64,000 bases of DNA from Thunnus maccoyii (Eukaryota > Chordata > Actinopteri > Scombriformes > Scombridae), in the NCBI RefSeq assembly GCF_910596095.1, contig NC_056552.1, forward strand, positions 13,311,111 through 13,375,110, in the 5' to 3' direction. The translations under genes and the position numbers were made by a program. Shown here piece by piece: positions 12,901 to 22,887 of the stretch (within the stretch, counting starts at the first letter, position 1; the number at the start of each line of letters is the position of its first letter). The notes beneath the pieces were generated by a model that was given only the letters and a program-made list of their open reading frames with translations, ran no database searches and had not been told where the DNA came from.

Positions 12901-15900
12901 TAATAATAAGCAGATTAATGGATAGGTGGTGAATAAATAAAGTATAATTAATTGGAAGTAATGGAACAACATTAGCAGTTCTCAAAATAATAACCACTTA
13001 GTCAGGTTAAGTCCTGGCATTTTCATACAGCTTATTTATATTCAGCGTCAGTTCATCTGTTGAGGAGGAAAAGGACTTTCATCCTTCATAGTGAATCATA
13101 AGACCCACAGCACTTAGCACGGGGCAAGATAATAAATAAATAAAAGGTAGGATTGCAAGGCTAAATGGAGGAAATCAAATTGCCTGACACAGCAGACACA
13201 TACTGATTGTGACGGACTGAGTGCGCTTTTCAGAGGAGATGCATGTGCTTGAAATAATGGACATATGCACACACATAAATAAACCCAAATCATGGGTCAA
13301 TCATGAAATATCAGCACTGCAAGGACAGGGACAGGTAGGCAGGACACTAAATTAGAAATGACTATATGGATAAAATATAAAATTGCTAATGCAGACAAAT
13401 GGAAGCAAATAAACAGCTATGTCCTGCAGAGACAAGAGGATTAAATTTGACATTATCAACTCTAACCGAATTAGAAAAGCTGGAGTTTACTTCATGTCTG
13501 GACTTTGACTCAGCATTGTTGAGTGCAGAGCTGAGAGGACTGAGAAAGAATAAGAGCTTATATAAAGAGAAAAGAGGATAAGATCGAACAAGAGCATCAG
13601 TTAAGAGTATTACAAGTCTTCAGTGGATAAGATCATTTTTTATATACAGTCAATGACAGACTAAATAATTAAATAGTAAAACTATTAAAAAAAACATTTC
13701 AACTTCGCTTTCTCCCTGTCTCCCTCTGTGTGTTTGACAGAAGCTACTTCATGATCAATGCCCAAATACTAAGATTATCATTTAATTACTGTAATAATAA
13801 TGGGTGAAATACACTGTCTATCAGTGCATTAGTCTGTAATTCGTATCATCAATACTGAGCAGGAGTGCTGGAGTAGCAATCAGAGTGTCAGGACTTAAAT
13901 ATGTGATTTTTTCCATATTGACATCTTATGTTTTCAACTGATACAATATGTGTTTGCTCGGTGCCCAAGCTCACAGAGCACTCAAAACAGATTTTGCAAA
14001 TTGCAAAAAATAAAAAAATCCTCTGTTTTTGTCAGACATCAAGGAGCATTCAGCAGGACAATGTCAAATACTATATATATAACTGTTCCTATCAATTCCA
14101 GCCAAACCTCATCTCTAATTTAATTCCTCTGTGTCATTGAGATTCAATCCAAACAAGCCAGGCACCAGTTCAATGGAATAGCATAGATCCACAGGGACCA
14201 ATAAAAAAAACTGACACACAAAAGCAGGAGGATTTATTGGCATGTCAATAAAACTAAATAAATCAGGACTGAAATGGTGGTGACGAGTAAGGGGGCTGCA
14301 TACATCAGGCTCTTAGTCCTGCTGCATGCAGGATGTCCCTAACAGCAATTTGTGTTTGTGTATTGTATAATTCTCCACAGATGAATGTGTAGGTGTTTGA
14401 ACATGTATCTGTACATTTGCTTGTGGGTGTGCATTTACATATATATATATATGTATATATATATCATCTAACACTTTTTGATATACAGTACAAATGTATA
14501 ATTTTAACTGACACCTGAAAACTAATTCATGGTACACAGTAAATGGTTTTAAATGTGTAACATCTGGTCAATCACTGAGCATTTTGCCATGTGAAAAATG
14601 TAAGTACACTAATAAATAGTTATTTATATCTATCTAAAATACTACAAAAAAATCCAAGGATGGTTCCATACTCCATTAATTTGCCTACATGGCTTTGCTT
14701 CATCTGATGAAGCAAAACTCAGCACTTGAAATTTATTTCTACCATATTCCTTTATCTTTTAAATGTTTTGTGCACGTTTTGTGCATGTTTTGTGTGTTTG
14801 TACAGTGCACAAGACACTATATTGAGTGGATTGCATAAATATGGTTTTCATAAAAGGGTTTCTTTATAGTTAAAGTAATTATATTGTACCCCTAACAGAA
14901 CAATCTATTAGTATAATTGATTGCAGTTGTCACAAAGTTTGATTACTGCATGGTGTTCCACAGGGATCCATTCTTGAGCCACTATTTTATATTATTTATA
15001 TAAATGATTTGCCAAACATATAGTTTATAATATAATACAATATAGTATCTCAACATTATATGCATAATGTTTGCAGATGACACAACACTGGTCCACTGAA
15101 TATTTTATAAGAGTCTACTAATGGGATTACAGGATATTCAATGGCAAGACATAATGCAAAAAACGTATCAGTGGTCCCACTGAAGAATAATGAAATACCT
15201 CAAGTCTTTGCTACCCAAACATCTAACTAGCAGAGGCCAATTTTCAGGGCAGGGCAGAGGTTGGAGTAAGATTTGGTTTAGTTGGTTCTGGGAATGGACA
15301 TGATTTGAATTCCCCTCACGACACGACATAGTAGACCCACGCTGCTGCTGCTGCTGCTGCTGACTGCTGGTTACCATGACAACCTTCTACTGATTGGTCA
15401 GGTGGTCTTTGGCAGAGAAACAGGGAGTGAAAGAGAGTCAGAGAGAGGCAGAGGAGGACCAGGAGATCGAGAGAAAGGGACAGAGACAAAAATAAAGCAG
15501 GAGGATACAGACAGAGAGAGACAGTCTCCCAGATGGTGTTGAAATCCAAGCTGTGTTCACTGACTAACACCTCACCCTGAACTGTCTCTGATACTTTGTA
15601 AACAAACTAGACTCGCAAGATGATTTTTGTAGGGCATTTTGCACACATTTATAATGCATGACAGAGAGGTCAATAACAATGTCAACAACTCAGTCAATGT
15701 GCAACTGTAGCTAGAATTTTATTTTGAACACATTTCCAAAGATTCAGTATGAAGAGTGGGATTGATGGGTTGAAGAAACAAGTGTATGCAGTAAAAAACA
15801 GTTGGTTACTTTAAAGTTGAAGCAAATATCTTTGTAACCACTCACACTAGTAATACGGAAAAACACTTGCCATTTCTATGAATTTCTGCTTAAGGGGCAG

Positions 15901-18900
15901 GATAAACAAGTCCTGCTGCTATTGGTTATTGATTCTGTTCAATTTCACTCAGGGGGAATATATCCATGGAAACATGTTCCAATACACTCCCGACATAAAA
16001 GATACACTGAGTGCTGTTGTAAGCACTGGCACAAAATCAATTTATATTACACTGACTGGGATGGAAAACTAGCTCACATTCTGAGAGAAAGAGGGAAGGC
16101 AGCAATTATCAAGAGTTTATGGTAGTCTTACCATATTCTGGGACGGCTGCCCGTCCTCGTCAAAGTGACGCTCCACATAGTCTGTAGACAGGAGATTGCT
16201 GAAGAGAAGAGGAGGAAAAAAGTGAGAGAAGCATAATAATTATTGTAAAATTTGGTGTTGACCCGATGTGTGACTATTAAAAGCTGCTATGATTGATTAT
16301 TTTTTAATGATATTTCACAGAATAATGTTTATCAGCATCAAACATTAAGACTAGATCAACAAATGGCCAATTCATAAGTAAAACCAAACTGTGTGCAGAT
16401 TCATTTATTCTAAGTGCTTAGAAAACCAGAGAAAGGTATTACATACATGCAGTCCATTAGAGCAAAATTTGATTTGAGTAAGAAGAGGGGGAGGGGAGAT
16501 AAACATTAAGAGTGCAGTTTAACCTTCAGCCAGTCCGTATAATGCCAATACTCAGGATAGAGTAGGTGTGTGGGAGATATAGATGAAGAAAGATGGGCAG
16601 TAAGAGTGTGCATGTAAGTGTAGTCATGTAGGTCTACGGTGTGGATGTGTGAATGCTCAAGCAGATATGTGTTTACTTACTGGTTGAGTTCCAGGTCAAG
16701 GATGAAAGATGTGCCAAAGGCCTTCACCAAGAAGCTGCTCCGGGCCAGATGGATGGGCTAAGGGAGTGATGGAGGCAGGAAAGGTGGGAGAGGGAGGCAT
16801 AGGACATAGAGAAGAAAAAAAAAGGAGACTTGAGATTGACAAAAACTGTGAAGAATTTAATCTTGTTGATTATGTATATCCATAGATGTCCACTGATGGT
16901 AGTTAACAGGTAAAATGGACACTGTTTGGACAAGATTGCAGTAAATAAATGTAATCGCTGCAAATCGATGGCTTTATTTAACAATTTGCGAGTTGAGTTG
17001 AGTTTTGGACAAGGTATTGGATGTTATAGAGCAATGTTTTTAAGAGTGGGTACCCGTTTTGTTTGTATCGTCCACAGGAATGACTCATATCCTGCCTTTT
17101 CACACCTTTCAATGTATTAAGACAGTTGGTAGTGGTAACGTGCTAAGACAGTTGGTAGCGGTAACATGCTAAGACGTAGCAATGCCTCAACTCAAAGCTC
17201 TAGAGAAGAATACTGCTAGCTATGTACCACAGATGAAAATGATGCAGGATTTAAAATATTGAAAACAAAAATCAGCTTTGTAAATGTTTGTTATTCCTAA
17301 AGGACACACACAATGGAAAGGAATTTCCGGTCCACAACAATTATTAACTATATTTTTCTAAGTCAAGGTCATGCGTTCATTTTTATGCTGCTTTTGTTTG
17401 CAATGCTGCAAGGATTCACCAATACTGGTGGACAAACAGACAGACATGAAGACTTCCAATAAAGTGGGGCAGAATAGAAACTAAGCATAAATAGGAATTT
17501 ACATGTCTAATGCTTACTTTTAGATTAATAAACTGCGCATATCTACGTCATATTCCTGCAGGGCGTTGGTCCCAGTCTCTGACTCAAACAAATGACTCAC
17601 TAATTTATCAAGTATTTCATGCTTTCAGGAAACTGTGGATAAGAGCTTGTGAGAAAAAAGTGACAGAATATGATGTAGAGAGAGTGGAGGAGGGGAGAAG
17701 ATTGATGGATGTTCAATACAACATAATTTAACAGTGCGCATAGAGAACAAAGCAACAAAGGCTCAGATAATAAGTGACGTCCTCTTCCATTGCCCTCTCT
17801 GTGAAAGCGAGATAGTCTCATCCATCCCGGAGGCTTTTTGGATAAAACTCTGTGTTGGGGCTCATGAGCACTGGCTAACCTTGCTCCAAGGTGAGTCCCA
17901 TCCACATTATATGACAGAGCTCTATGGTGGATCCCACCGGCCAGGTCTCATTAGTATTACCATGCGCTCTCTGCAACCACTTAGTATCAATCTAAACCTC
18001 CGCTGGGTCCATATACTGTACAATAAAAAGCCCACAGTGGTGCCTGCGAGCAGAGATAAGAAAGCTGCATCAGAGGTCTGACTGAAAAGATTTTTATTGT
18101 GTGGTTTAAGGGTGGCCTTTCTAACATCTGGACAGGGACAACAGGCAAACTCTGGCTCATCTGTCCCTGCAGGATAAACTAAACTAACAAATTTGACAAA
18201 TTATTAATGACTTAAATATCTTTAAACATAAATTCAAAATACAATGTTTAAGTTCGTCCGATGCAAGCATCATTTGGGCTCTGGTACTTTTTGATAAAAG
18301 TCATTTCTGACATTTTAAAGACTGGAACATTGATAGATAACTAAAAAACATATTTGAGGAAGAGATTTGCCTTAAAGTTACACTAATCAATATTTTTATA
18401 CTTAAAATATAAAATGTCTTCATGTAATGTAAAAGTTGCCTATGGTGACGAACCCACAGAGAATTATCACAGTTCTGTGGAGCATTTTAGAGTCTTTCAG
18501 CTCATTGTTTTGGTTTTACAGCATTCAACTTAACTATTTTGGTTCATTCTCACCACTCTCATCAGCTTCATTTATAGATGCAGCAGGCAGCTGTTTTTCA
18601 GCAGAAAAAAACCATTGATAAACCCACTGTACACCACCAGTTCAGCACCAAACAACAAACAAGCATTAGCATTTAGCAGCTTAAGAGGTAAAAGAGGAGA
18701 GGACATTGGACTCACATTCATCAGGTGACCAGAAATACAACTCCAAATGGATGCTAATGTTGCACCATGTCAGCTGAATGTGTAAATAAGCGGCTGTTTG
18801 CTAACACGCTCGCCATATCAGCTTTATAAAGGAACAATACAGTATGTCGGTGCTGTTTTTAAAGCTTGTCACGTTGCCTCCAAGAGATTTGTTGCTTTCA

Positions 18901-20415
18901 TCCATATGCAGTCACTTTTCAAATACCTGAACCTGGAGGGCTGCGCTAAGCCTCATACAAAATGACATACAGAAGATAATTATTGTGCCTTTGCATAAAA
19001 ATGTCTTTCCTATGTTTAGTTTATAGCTAATAGAAGGACTCCCAAAGTACTCTCAAACGTCTACATTATAAACAGAGACACATTAGATCTACATTATAAA
19101 GGAGAGGTCATGAGACAACATAGTGACAACAGCTCAAGGTCAGACCTGTGTGATATCCACTGACTGGCCAACCGTTAACTGACAGCAAGTGTTTATAGTG
19201 AAGGTAACGAGAGAGGAGAGGTAGAAGTGTGAAATATAATCTAAGGGATTGGAAAGCAGCACGCGGCCAGAGTTGAGGTGGGCTGATTTTTTTTTCCTGC
19301 CCTGTTGTTGCCCGGGCAAACTGTGCATCACGCAGGGGAGGATGGTATCACAGGGTGGGGTAGGAGTGACAGATGCGTGACCTCAGGAGAGAGGTCAAGT
19401 CCTGACAGGAAGCAAGTGAAGCGTAGAGGTGGATCAATTCCCAAAAGTTTTAGAAATCAAGCAAAAATACAATATTTAACCTTAAAAACGAGGGACGATA
19501 TTTGAATACCAATAGCCTCAATCAACATGCAAACTGACATTCTTTCAACAATCTATATATGCCTTACTTGCAAAATTGATTTTAAGTGTCACTGATGTGA
19601 GAATTTCTAGAGACGCCAACGCCTATTGAAAGCACCGGACAGTTAGAGGTTGGACAGTTGAATCTTTTTTAGAGGAACCCAGGCATTCTTAACAGGATGA
19701 ATAAATCTGCTTTCTGACCTTAGTCAACATCTACTTTTGCAGTGAGTCATACCTTAAACAAGCATGATTGAAGACATTTTACTGGGAAGATCTAAGCCAT
19801 AATTTGATCTCAGTAATTAATGTGTAGAGTGTGAAGAAACTGAAATCAAGGGAAGGGGAATGATACTAAATGTGTGCTCAGCTCTGATGGTTTGGAGAAT
19901 GGCTGTAAAACCAATCACAGGTGCAGGCAACACTCACCTGCAGTCCCGCTGTGGAGTTTTTGACCCGGGTGTCCAGGTGGCTGTGGAGCAGCTCCTCCGG
20001 GGAGTGGATCTGCTGCAGGAGCCTCTTAGGCTGAACAACCTCTTCAGCAGGCGTCTGCCTTCCTTTCAGACTCTCCCATTCCCTCAGACCTGCAGAAAAC
20101 ACAGGAGATGTTTCACTGCACAGGCAGGCTGAAATACTGCTGAAAGTGAATGGAGCTCTGAATGTAAAGCTGTGATGCTTCATGTCTTAATCCTGCAGTC
20201 CTCTTGCTCTTTGAGGATTCAACAGCTAATGGTGAGCTGCTTGTTGATACCGATGCAACATGGTCCTTGTCATGAGAGCACAGGTTAACTGGATGCAATT
20301 ACTTGAAAATCTAAAGTAAACCTTAAGATAAAAGCCATATCAAGAAGGCAGGCTTACCTGTCACGACGCACCGTGCACACACTGCAGCGAACAGCAGGCA
20401 TCTCACAGCGAGCAT
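511..20415 (-). CDS. adam11: ADAM11-like disintegrin/metalloprotease-like protein, 5' two-thirds of the gene
   Basis: Fifteen coding exons join without a frame break into 453 codons: 20415-20358, 20089-19938, 16757-16681, 16198-16132, 9423-9341, 8678-8621, 6825-6762, 6055-5898, 4707-4633, 4428-4357, 2088-1922, 1840-1756, 1584-1494, 937-886 and 610-511. Seen: a hydrophobic N-terminus, a prodomain with LDLELN and [12 protein letters not shown], a furin-type site RRSKR at residues 234-238, then a metalloprotease-like domain with [17 protein letters not shown] and CIMEDTG. The zinc site HExxHxxGxxH is replaced by [12 protein letters not shown] (residues 385-396), so it should be inactive, as known for ADAM11/22/23. 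Those proteins are neuronal membrane receptors; human ADAM11 is about 770 residues, so the rest of the disintegrin, Cys-rich, EGF and membrane regions lie off the left edge. ADAM11 is preferred over ADAM22/23 because of sequence likeness and because DBF4B and GJC1 are its neighbours in human. Confidence 0.95.
886..937 (-). CDS. adam11: adam11 coding exon 14: end of metalloprotease-like domain
   Basis: Encodes [17 protein letters not shown], matching [17 protein letters not shown] in human. Acceptor CATCCAG, which lies against a (TG)n tract on this strand; donor ACAGG|GTACGC. Confidence 0.93.
945..984. repeat. (CA)n microsatellite beside adam11 exon 14
   Basis: About 20 CA units. On the minus strand it is a (TG)n tract immediately before the acceptor of exon 14. 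Confidence 0.95.
1494..1584 (-). CDS. adam11: adam11 coding exon 13: degenerate zinc site
   Basis: Encodes [30 protein letters not shown] and part of a glycine. The position of the active ADAM motif HExxHxxGxxHD carries [12 protein letters not shown], so both the zinc-binding histidines and the catalytic glutamate are missing. Acceptor CTTCAG, donor GCTGCAG|GTAAAA. Confidence 0.95.
1756..1840 (-). CDS. adam11: adam11 coding exon 12: metalloprotease-like domain
   Basis: Encodes [20 protein letters not shown] and TRGGGINE, matching [28 protein letters not shown] in human. Acceptor CCCGCAG, donor AATGAG|GTAAAA. Confidence 0.95.
1922..2088 (-). CDS. adam11: adam11 coding exon 11: metalloprotease-like domain
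   Basis: Begins [18 protein letters not shown], a signature shared by ADAM11/22/23, and ends DTVHLFS. Acceptor TGTCCAG, donor TTCTC|GTGCGT, phase 2 out. Confidence 0.95.
2618..2960 (-). mobile_element. Interspersed fish repeat, copy A (minus)
   Basis: On the minus strand it begins TTAGGGCCTGAGCCCCAAAG and contains the motif TATAGCGCCACCTATGTATC. It is the inverted partner of the copy at 3566-4005. The start TTAGGGCC..GGGGCGAAGACCC is a very common teleost interspersed element; the class was not assigned. Confidence 0.75.
3566..4005 (+). mobile_element. Interspersed fish repeat, copy B (plus)
   Basis: Begins TTAGGGCCTGAGCCGCAAAG with the same internal order as copy A: a T-rich tract, GACCCCCTAAACATGCTCAA, then TATAGCACCACCTATGTATC. 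It ends near a second TTAGGGCCTAAGCACC. It lies head to head with copy A, about 600 bases apart. Confidence 0.75.
4357..4428 (-). CDS. adam11: adam11 coding exon 10: metalloprotease-like domain
   Basis: Encodes [20 protein letters not shown] and MADA, matching the helix with TSNFAKSVVNLAD in ADAM11. Acceptor TCTCTTAG, donor GATGCG|GTGAGA, phase 0 on both sides. Confidence 0.92.
4633..4707 (-). CDS. adam11: adam11 coding exon 9: start of metalloprotease-like domain
   Basis: Encodes [20 protein letters not shown] and NDHEL, matching VRRGHPTVHSETKYVELIVINDHQL in human ADAM11. Acceptor CCTCCAG, donor GAACTG|GTAGGT, phase 0 on both sides. Confidence 0.93.
5090..5165 (-). mobile_element. Penelope-like or SINE-type fragment with CTGATGAAGGCC..GCC motif
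   Basis: Read on the minus strand it holds GACC, CTGATGAAGGCCACAAGCC, AAAACG and GGTC. Sequences with CTGATGA..stem..GAAACG are widespread in animal repeats and resemble the hammerhead core carried by Penelope-like elements. Assignment to that class is an inference. Confidence 0.4.
5898..6055 (-). CDS. adam11: adam11 coding exon 8: acidic linker and furin site
   Basis: Fifty-three codons starting [11 protein letters not shown], with a very acidic stretch ([20 protein letters not shown]) and ending GLRRSKRQ, the probable proprotein-convertase site that releases the mature ectodomain. Acceptor GTCCCAG; the donor CAA|GTCAGT is weak but fixed by the frame of exon 9. The acidic stretch is longer than in human ADAM11. 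Confidence 0.85.
6762..6825 (-). CDS. adam11: adam11 coding exon 7: late prodomain
   Basis: Encodes [20 protein letters not shown] followed by P, equivalent to the prodomain segment HLIYRTPLLPD in human. Acceptor CCCACCAG, donor TCCAG|GTAGGA, phase 1 out. Confidence 0.88.
8184..8441. mobile_element. Inverted-repeat element with telomere-like core
   Basis: The left end CTAGATTGGATGGGCC(G)GAGGGA.. is matched by the reverse complement of the right end (CTAGATTGGATGGGCC(A)GAGGGA..), and both arms continue into AACTCT(T/C)GCAA. The interior, 8238-8401, is a tandem array of TAACC, CCTTAA and CCCTAA units. A non-autonomous DNA transposon is the simplest reading; no open frame was seen. Confidence 0.75.
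8238..8401 (+). repeat. Telomere-like CCCTAA/CCTTAA array
   Basis: Irregular tandem units, mostly CCTTAAC, CCCTAAC and CCTAACC. Several stretches of two or three units match the vertebrate telomere repeat in the C-rich orientation, but units of seven bases are mixed in, so this is telomere-like satellite rather than a clean telomere array. Confidence 0.85.
8621..8678 (-). CDS. adam11: adam11 coding exon 6: prodomain
   Basis: Encodes [20 protein letters not shown] (first codon shared with exon 5), equivalent to GVFSDGNLTYIVEP in human ADAM11. Acceptor TTTCCAG, donor GGAGAG|GTGAGT, phase 0 out. The telomere-like element at 8184-8441 lies in the following intron. Confidence 0.92.
9341..9423 (-). 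CDS. adam11: adam11 coding exon 5: prodomain
   Basis: Encodes [20 protein letters not shown] and LSTCHGL. The HCYYxG...ALSTCxGL pattern is the ADAM prodomain segment with the cysteine-switch-like region. Acceptor ATTCCAG, donor CTGCA|GTGAGT, phase 2 out. Confidence 0.92.
9659..9712 (+). repeat. Two-copy tandem repeat of about 25 bp
   Basis: The unit ACCTACACCTACGGTGGCT plus GCAGCA or ACAGCT occurs twice in direct succession, in the intron between adam11 exons 4 and 5. Confidence 0.8.
9752..9792. repeat. (GT)n(GA)n compound microsatellite
   Basis: About nine GT units followed by a run of GA units. Confidence 0.9.
10400..10770 (+). repeat. Interspersed repeat, copy 1
   Basis: Contains AGGATTCATCCTCTGGGGAC, CATGGATGTCTGTAC and a following CAAGTTTTAT. 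The same word order recurs at 12680-12895. This word set is familiar from teleost introns; the element class is not known to me. Confidence 0.55.
12387..12436 (+). repeat. Two-copy 18-bp tandem repeat with inverted partner
   Basis: GCAATCGTAGTTCTTCA occurs twice in tandem and is followed by GATTGAAGAACTTC, which can pair with it. Confidence 0.7.
12640..12895 (+). repeat. Interspersed repeat, copy 2
   Basis: Contains TTTCATCCTGAAGGGAACAT, GAAAGTCTGCACCAAATTTC and ATGGCAATCAATCCAATAGT, diverged from the copy at 10400-10770. The flank carries repeated AGCATGTTAGCATGCTAA words, also common in fish repeats. Confidence 0.55.
14880..15200 (+). mobile_element. Fossil LINE reverse transcriptase fragment
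   Basis: At 14952 the plus strand reads [20 protein letters not shown] and LPN, the RT motif that is usually GVPQGSxLGPLLFxIYINDLP in non-LTR retrotransposons. About 115 bases on, at 15067, another frame reads MFADDTTLV, the catalytic (F/Y)ADD box, at the expected spacing. Frameshifts and stops separate them, so this is a dead remnant. The clade cannot be fixed from so short a piece. Confidence 0.85.
15341..15362 (+). repeat. (CTG)7 trinucleotide repeat
   Basis: Seven CTG units in a non-coding stretch of adam11 intron 4. Confidence 0.9.
16132..16198 (-). CDS. adam11: adam11 coding exon 4: prodomain
   Basis: Encodes [20 protein letters not shown] and then QNM, matching the L-L-S-x-x-YVERHF stretch of ADAM11. 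Acceptor TCTTCAG, donor ATATG|GTAAGA, phase 0 out. A 6.7-kb intron follows. Confidence 0.92.
16681..16757 (-). CDS. adam11: adam11 coding exon 3: prodomain
   Basis: Encodes [18 protein letters not shown] and then ILDLELN, the conserved prodomain core of the ADAM11/22/23 group. Acceptor CCCTTAG, donor AACCA|GTAAGT, phase 2 out. Confidence 0.92.
17119..17174 (+). repeat. Two-copy tandem repeat of about 27 bp
   Basis: TAAGACAGTTGGTAG(T/C)GGTAAC followed by (G/A)TGC occurs twice in succession, in the intron between adam11 exons 2 and 3. Confidence 0.75.
19938..20089 (-). CDS. adam11: adam11 coding exon 2: start of prodomain
   Basis: Acceptor TTCTGCAG at the 5' side and donor CTGCAG|GTGAGT. It encodes [12 protein letters not shown] and ends with [13 protein letters not shown], matching the LDTRV stretch of ADAM11 prodomains. 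Phase 1 in, phase 0 out. Confidence 0.9.
20358..20415 (-). CDS. adam11: adam11 coding exon 1: start codon and signal peptide
   Basis: Encodes [19 protein letters not shown] plus the first base of a glycine codon, then donor ACAG|GTAAGC. The peptide is hydrophobic enough for a short signal sequence. This is the first in-frame ATG; the frame stays open upstream to a GTG at 20568 but without another ATG. Confidence 0.85.
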
Positions 20416-20849
20416 GATGCTCACATAGTCCCAGTGATTTCCTCGGTGCAGCGCCGGTAAATGAACTAACAGGAGCCGTGCAGGAGCTGCAGCAGGACTG
20501 TTGTTGACAGTGAAGACAATCAGAACAGCAGGGTCCCTCTGAGCCCCGTTTGGGACTGTTTCATCCACTGCACCGAGGAGACAGTGCCGAGCGATGCCAT
20601 AGAAATATCAGAGAAGCGGCTGTGCGCTGCTCTTTAACGGAGGTGCTGCAGTTAACCAGACGCGCATTTGCCCAACCGACCAGTTAATCCTCATCCTTGA
20701 AGTCTCTTGTGGAGCCGGAAAATGATTGAAAACATTTCTTATAAAAGCATAAATTTCATCTTTGTGTCGCTTGGCCAAGTTTGTTGTTGTTGAAGTGGAG
20801 GTGGTTGGTTTCTAACCAACATGGATGTATTAACACCAAATGCCAGTAG

Positions 20850-21837
20850 GCAACCTGATCTCAGAAATACGTGAAATGTCCACGACCTCTAACACCGCAT
20901 TACGTGGTGGTGGGACGTAATGTATTCAACACAAACGTTGTTGGAGCCCTGACTGAATTTTATGCAAATTCACAATGAAGCAAAGAGTCATGTTAACCAC
21001 AGACGAGCATTGTTATCATATCTACAAATTCGTCATTCCAATGGGGGGGCGGAGTGGTCTTCACAATCATCATCATCATCATTATTTAATCTATTATTAT
21101 TAGGGAGGAAATGATAAAAGAGGGATTTAATTGCGTTTGTGACAACGTAAAGTAAAGGGGACAATCTATTTGACACAGATGAAGCTCTGACATTCCTTCA
21201 AACCTACCTCAAAAATCGTAATAAGGCACTATAATAAATTCAGTCAAATGACCATGAAAATAACAATTAAATAAAGTTTTCTAAACTAGAAAACAACATT
21301 AACCACAGTACATTGCGAGACGCTGTTGAACCAGGACTGCACCAAGACAAAGGATCCTAATTGACTTTCCATTGTTTCTGTGGTACCGGTGTATCACAGT
21401 ATTTGGTGAACCATCAGACTCTGTGAGCTGCAGTGTTGGAAAAAGTACTCAGGTCGTTTATTTAAGTAAAACTATCTGATATTTTAAGTTAATTTAGGAA
21501 AGTACATCATTAGTACTGATGAGTCAATGTACAAACATATTTTAATAAATCAGTCACAGCCCGATTTTCTGCTGGTAATACTTCTATATTTTTCGTATGT
21601 ATGATTTTAAATGCATGATTTTTACCTGTAATGAAGTATTTTTATATTGTGGTACTGATAGTCTACTTTTACTTAGACTAAGTAAAGGATCTGAGTACTT
21701 CTTCCAACACTGTAGGTCACAAAATCTGATGGGTCACCAAATACGGTGTAACACCTGCACGTCATTTTAACACATTTACGTGCTACCACCACGTACAGGT
21801 CGTGGTCCTTTCACGTATTTCTGTGAGATCAGGTTGC
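20850..21837. mobile_element. Palindromic MITE (outer), interrupted by a second MITE
   Basis: The left end GCAACCTGATCTCAGAAATA and the right end, which reads GCAACCTGATCTCACAGAAA on the other strand, form terminal inverted repeats that continue as ATACGTGAAA..CACGACCT and GTGGTGGT. No coding capacity was seen. The CTGATCTCACAGAAATACGTG end is a familiar teleost MITE end. Confidence 0.85.
21431..21712. mobile_element. Palindromic MITE (inner, nested)
   Basis: Starts CAGTGTTGGAAAAAGTACTC and ends GAGTACTTCTTCCAACACTG, so the ends are inverted repeats. It lies wholly inside the element at 20850-21837 and must have inserted later. The CAGTGTTGGAA(G/A)AAGTACTC end is common in fish genomes. Confidence 0.9.
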
Positions 21838-22009
21838 TTTCCCGTCGTCCGGCCTTTAGGGGGCAGTAATGCACCAATTACAGCTCGGCGCACCAGAATG
21901 AAGCGCACCTGAAAACTTTTGAGATTTGTGCTTTATTAGAAGTGTTTCCCAGCAGTGTTTTTCGCTTTTAGAAAATAAAAGGCTTCGAGGATGAGGACTT
22001 ACTGGCTGG

Positions 22010-22340
22010 TTTGTCAAGTGTACGTCTGTCTAACGGCTCCATCTCCGTTAAAGAGCAGCGCGCAGCCGCGTTTCTCTGGATAAACTCCGGGACTGTCTCC
22101 AAGCGGTGGATGAGAGTCCCATGCAGCGCGCATTTCTCACCTTCCTATCCGCCTCTAGCGACTTAAAAGCATCCCGACGAGGCTCCTCCGCTCGGCTCCG
22201 GCAGCATGGTGTGTGTATGTGTATGTGTGTGTGTCAGTGACGTCTCAGCACGTTCACACACTGCGCGAGGAGCAACCGTGGACCTGGAAACGAGGAGCAT
22301 ATGAGTGCGTGACGGCCCCACCCCACGCGCTATGATGAGC
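22010..22340 (-). promoter_or_regulatory. CpG-rich segment, possible adam11 promoter or leader exon
   Basis: Locally rich in CG dinucleotides (GCGCGCAGCCGCG, CTCCGCTCGGCTCCGG) against an AT-rich background, about 1.7 kb upstream of the adam11 start codon. On the minus strand GATAGGAAG|GTGAGA at about 22140 could be a 5' leader donor. There is no direct transcript evidence. Confidence 0.4.
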
Positions 22341-22850
22341 ACGGGATGGGTCCCAAACTCTGGTCCGAGGACCCAGGGGTAACACCTGATACACCTGAAC
22401 GACCAACTCAAACATACACCTGACTCGCACTAACAGTATTTACTCAGCAAATAATATATTATAGTTATTGGTATATCTCTAGTCTCTATTCTATTTTTAT
22501 TTTTTATATTTGAGTTAGTTTATTTAGTTATTGTATACAATTTAGCCTTTCATTGTACTTGTTTCTTTTACCTTCCTCATGTATTGTGATTTATGTCATG
22601 TGTCTGCTGTAAGACTTTAATTTCCCTTTGGAATTAATAAAGTACTGAGTTAATTAGAATTATATGAGCAAACCTGATAAAAATGTATTGATCAATATAA
22701 CAGACTTTTCTCTACTTGTGCCACCCTGCTCGGTTCTGGGTTTTCAGGGTACATTTAAGACAAACATAGCTGATATGTTGAAAGTGGTTTTACATTATTT
22801 GCATATACAAGTTTCACAAAAAGGTAAAAAACTAACTATTCTGATATGGT

Positions 22851-22887
<37 letters not shown>

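Larger units (their letters stand above)
20551..22120. repeat. Imperfect inverted duplication at the adam11 5' flank
   Basis: Left arm 20551-20708 and right arm 21981-22120 are reverse complements with mismatches and small gaps. The best block is CGGCTG(T/C)GCGCTGCTCTTT followed by AACGGAG, then ACAGACG, AACC and TCCTCATCC in order. The left arm is the sequence directly upstream of the adam11 start codon. The interval between the arms holds the MITE at 20850-21837. Confidence 0.75.

Noticed and set aside
20416..20568. N-terminal extension of adam11 from an upstream in-frame GTG
   Set aside because: There is no ATG, and the peptide following the chosen ATG already forms a signal sequence.
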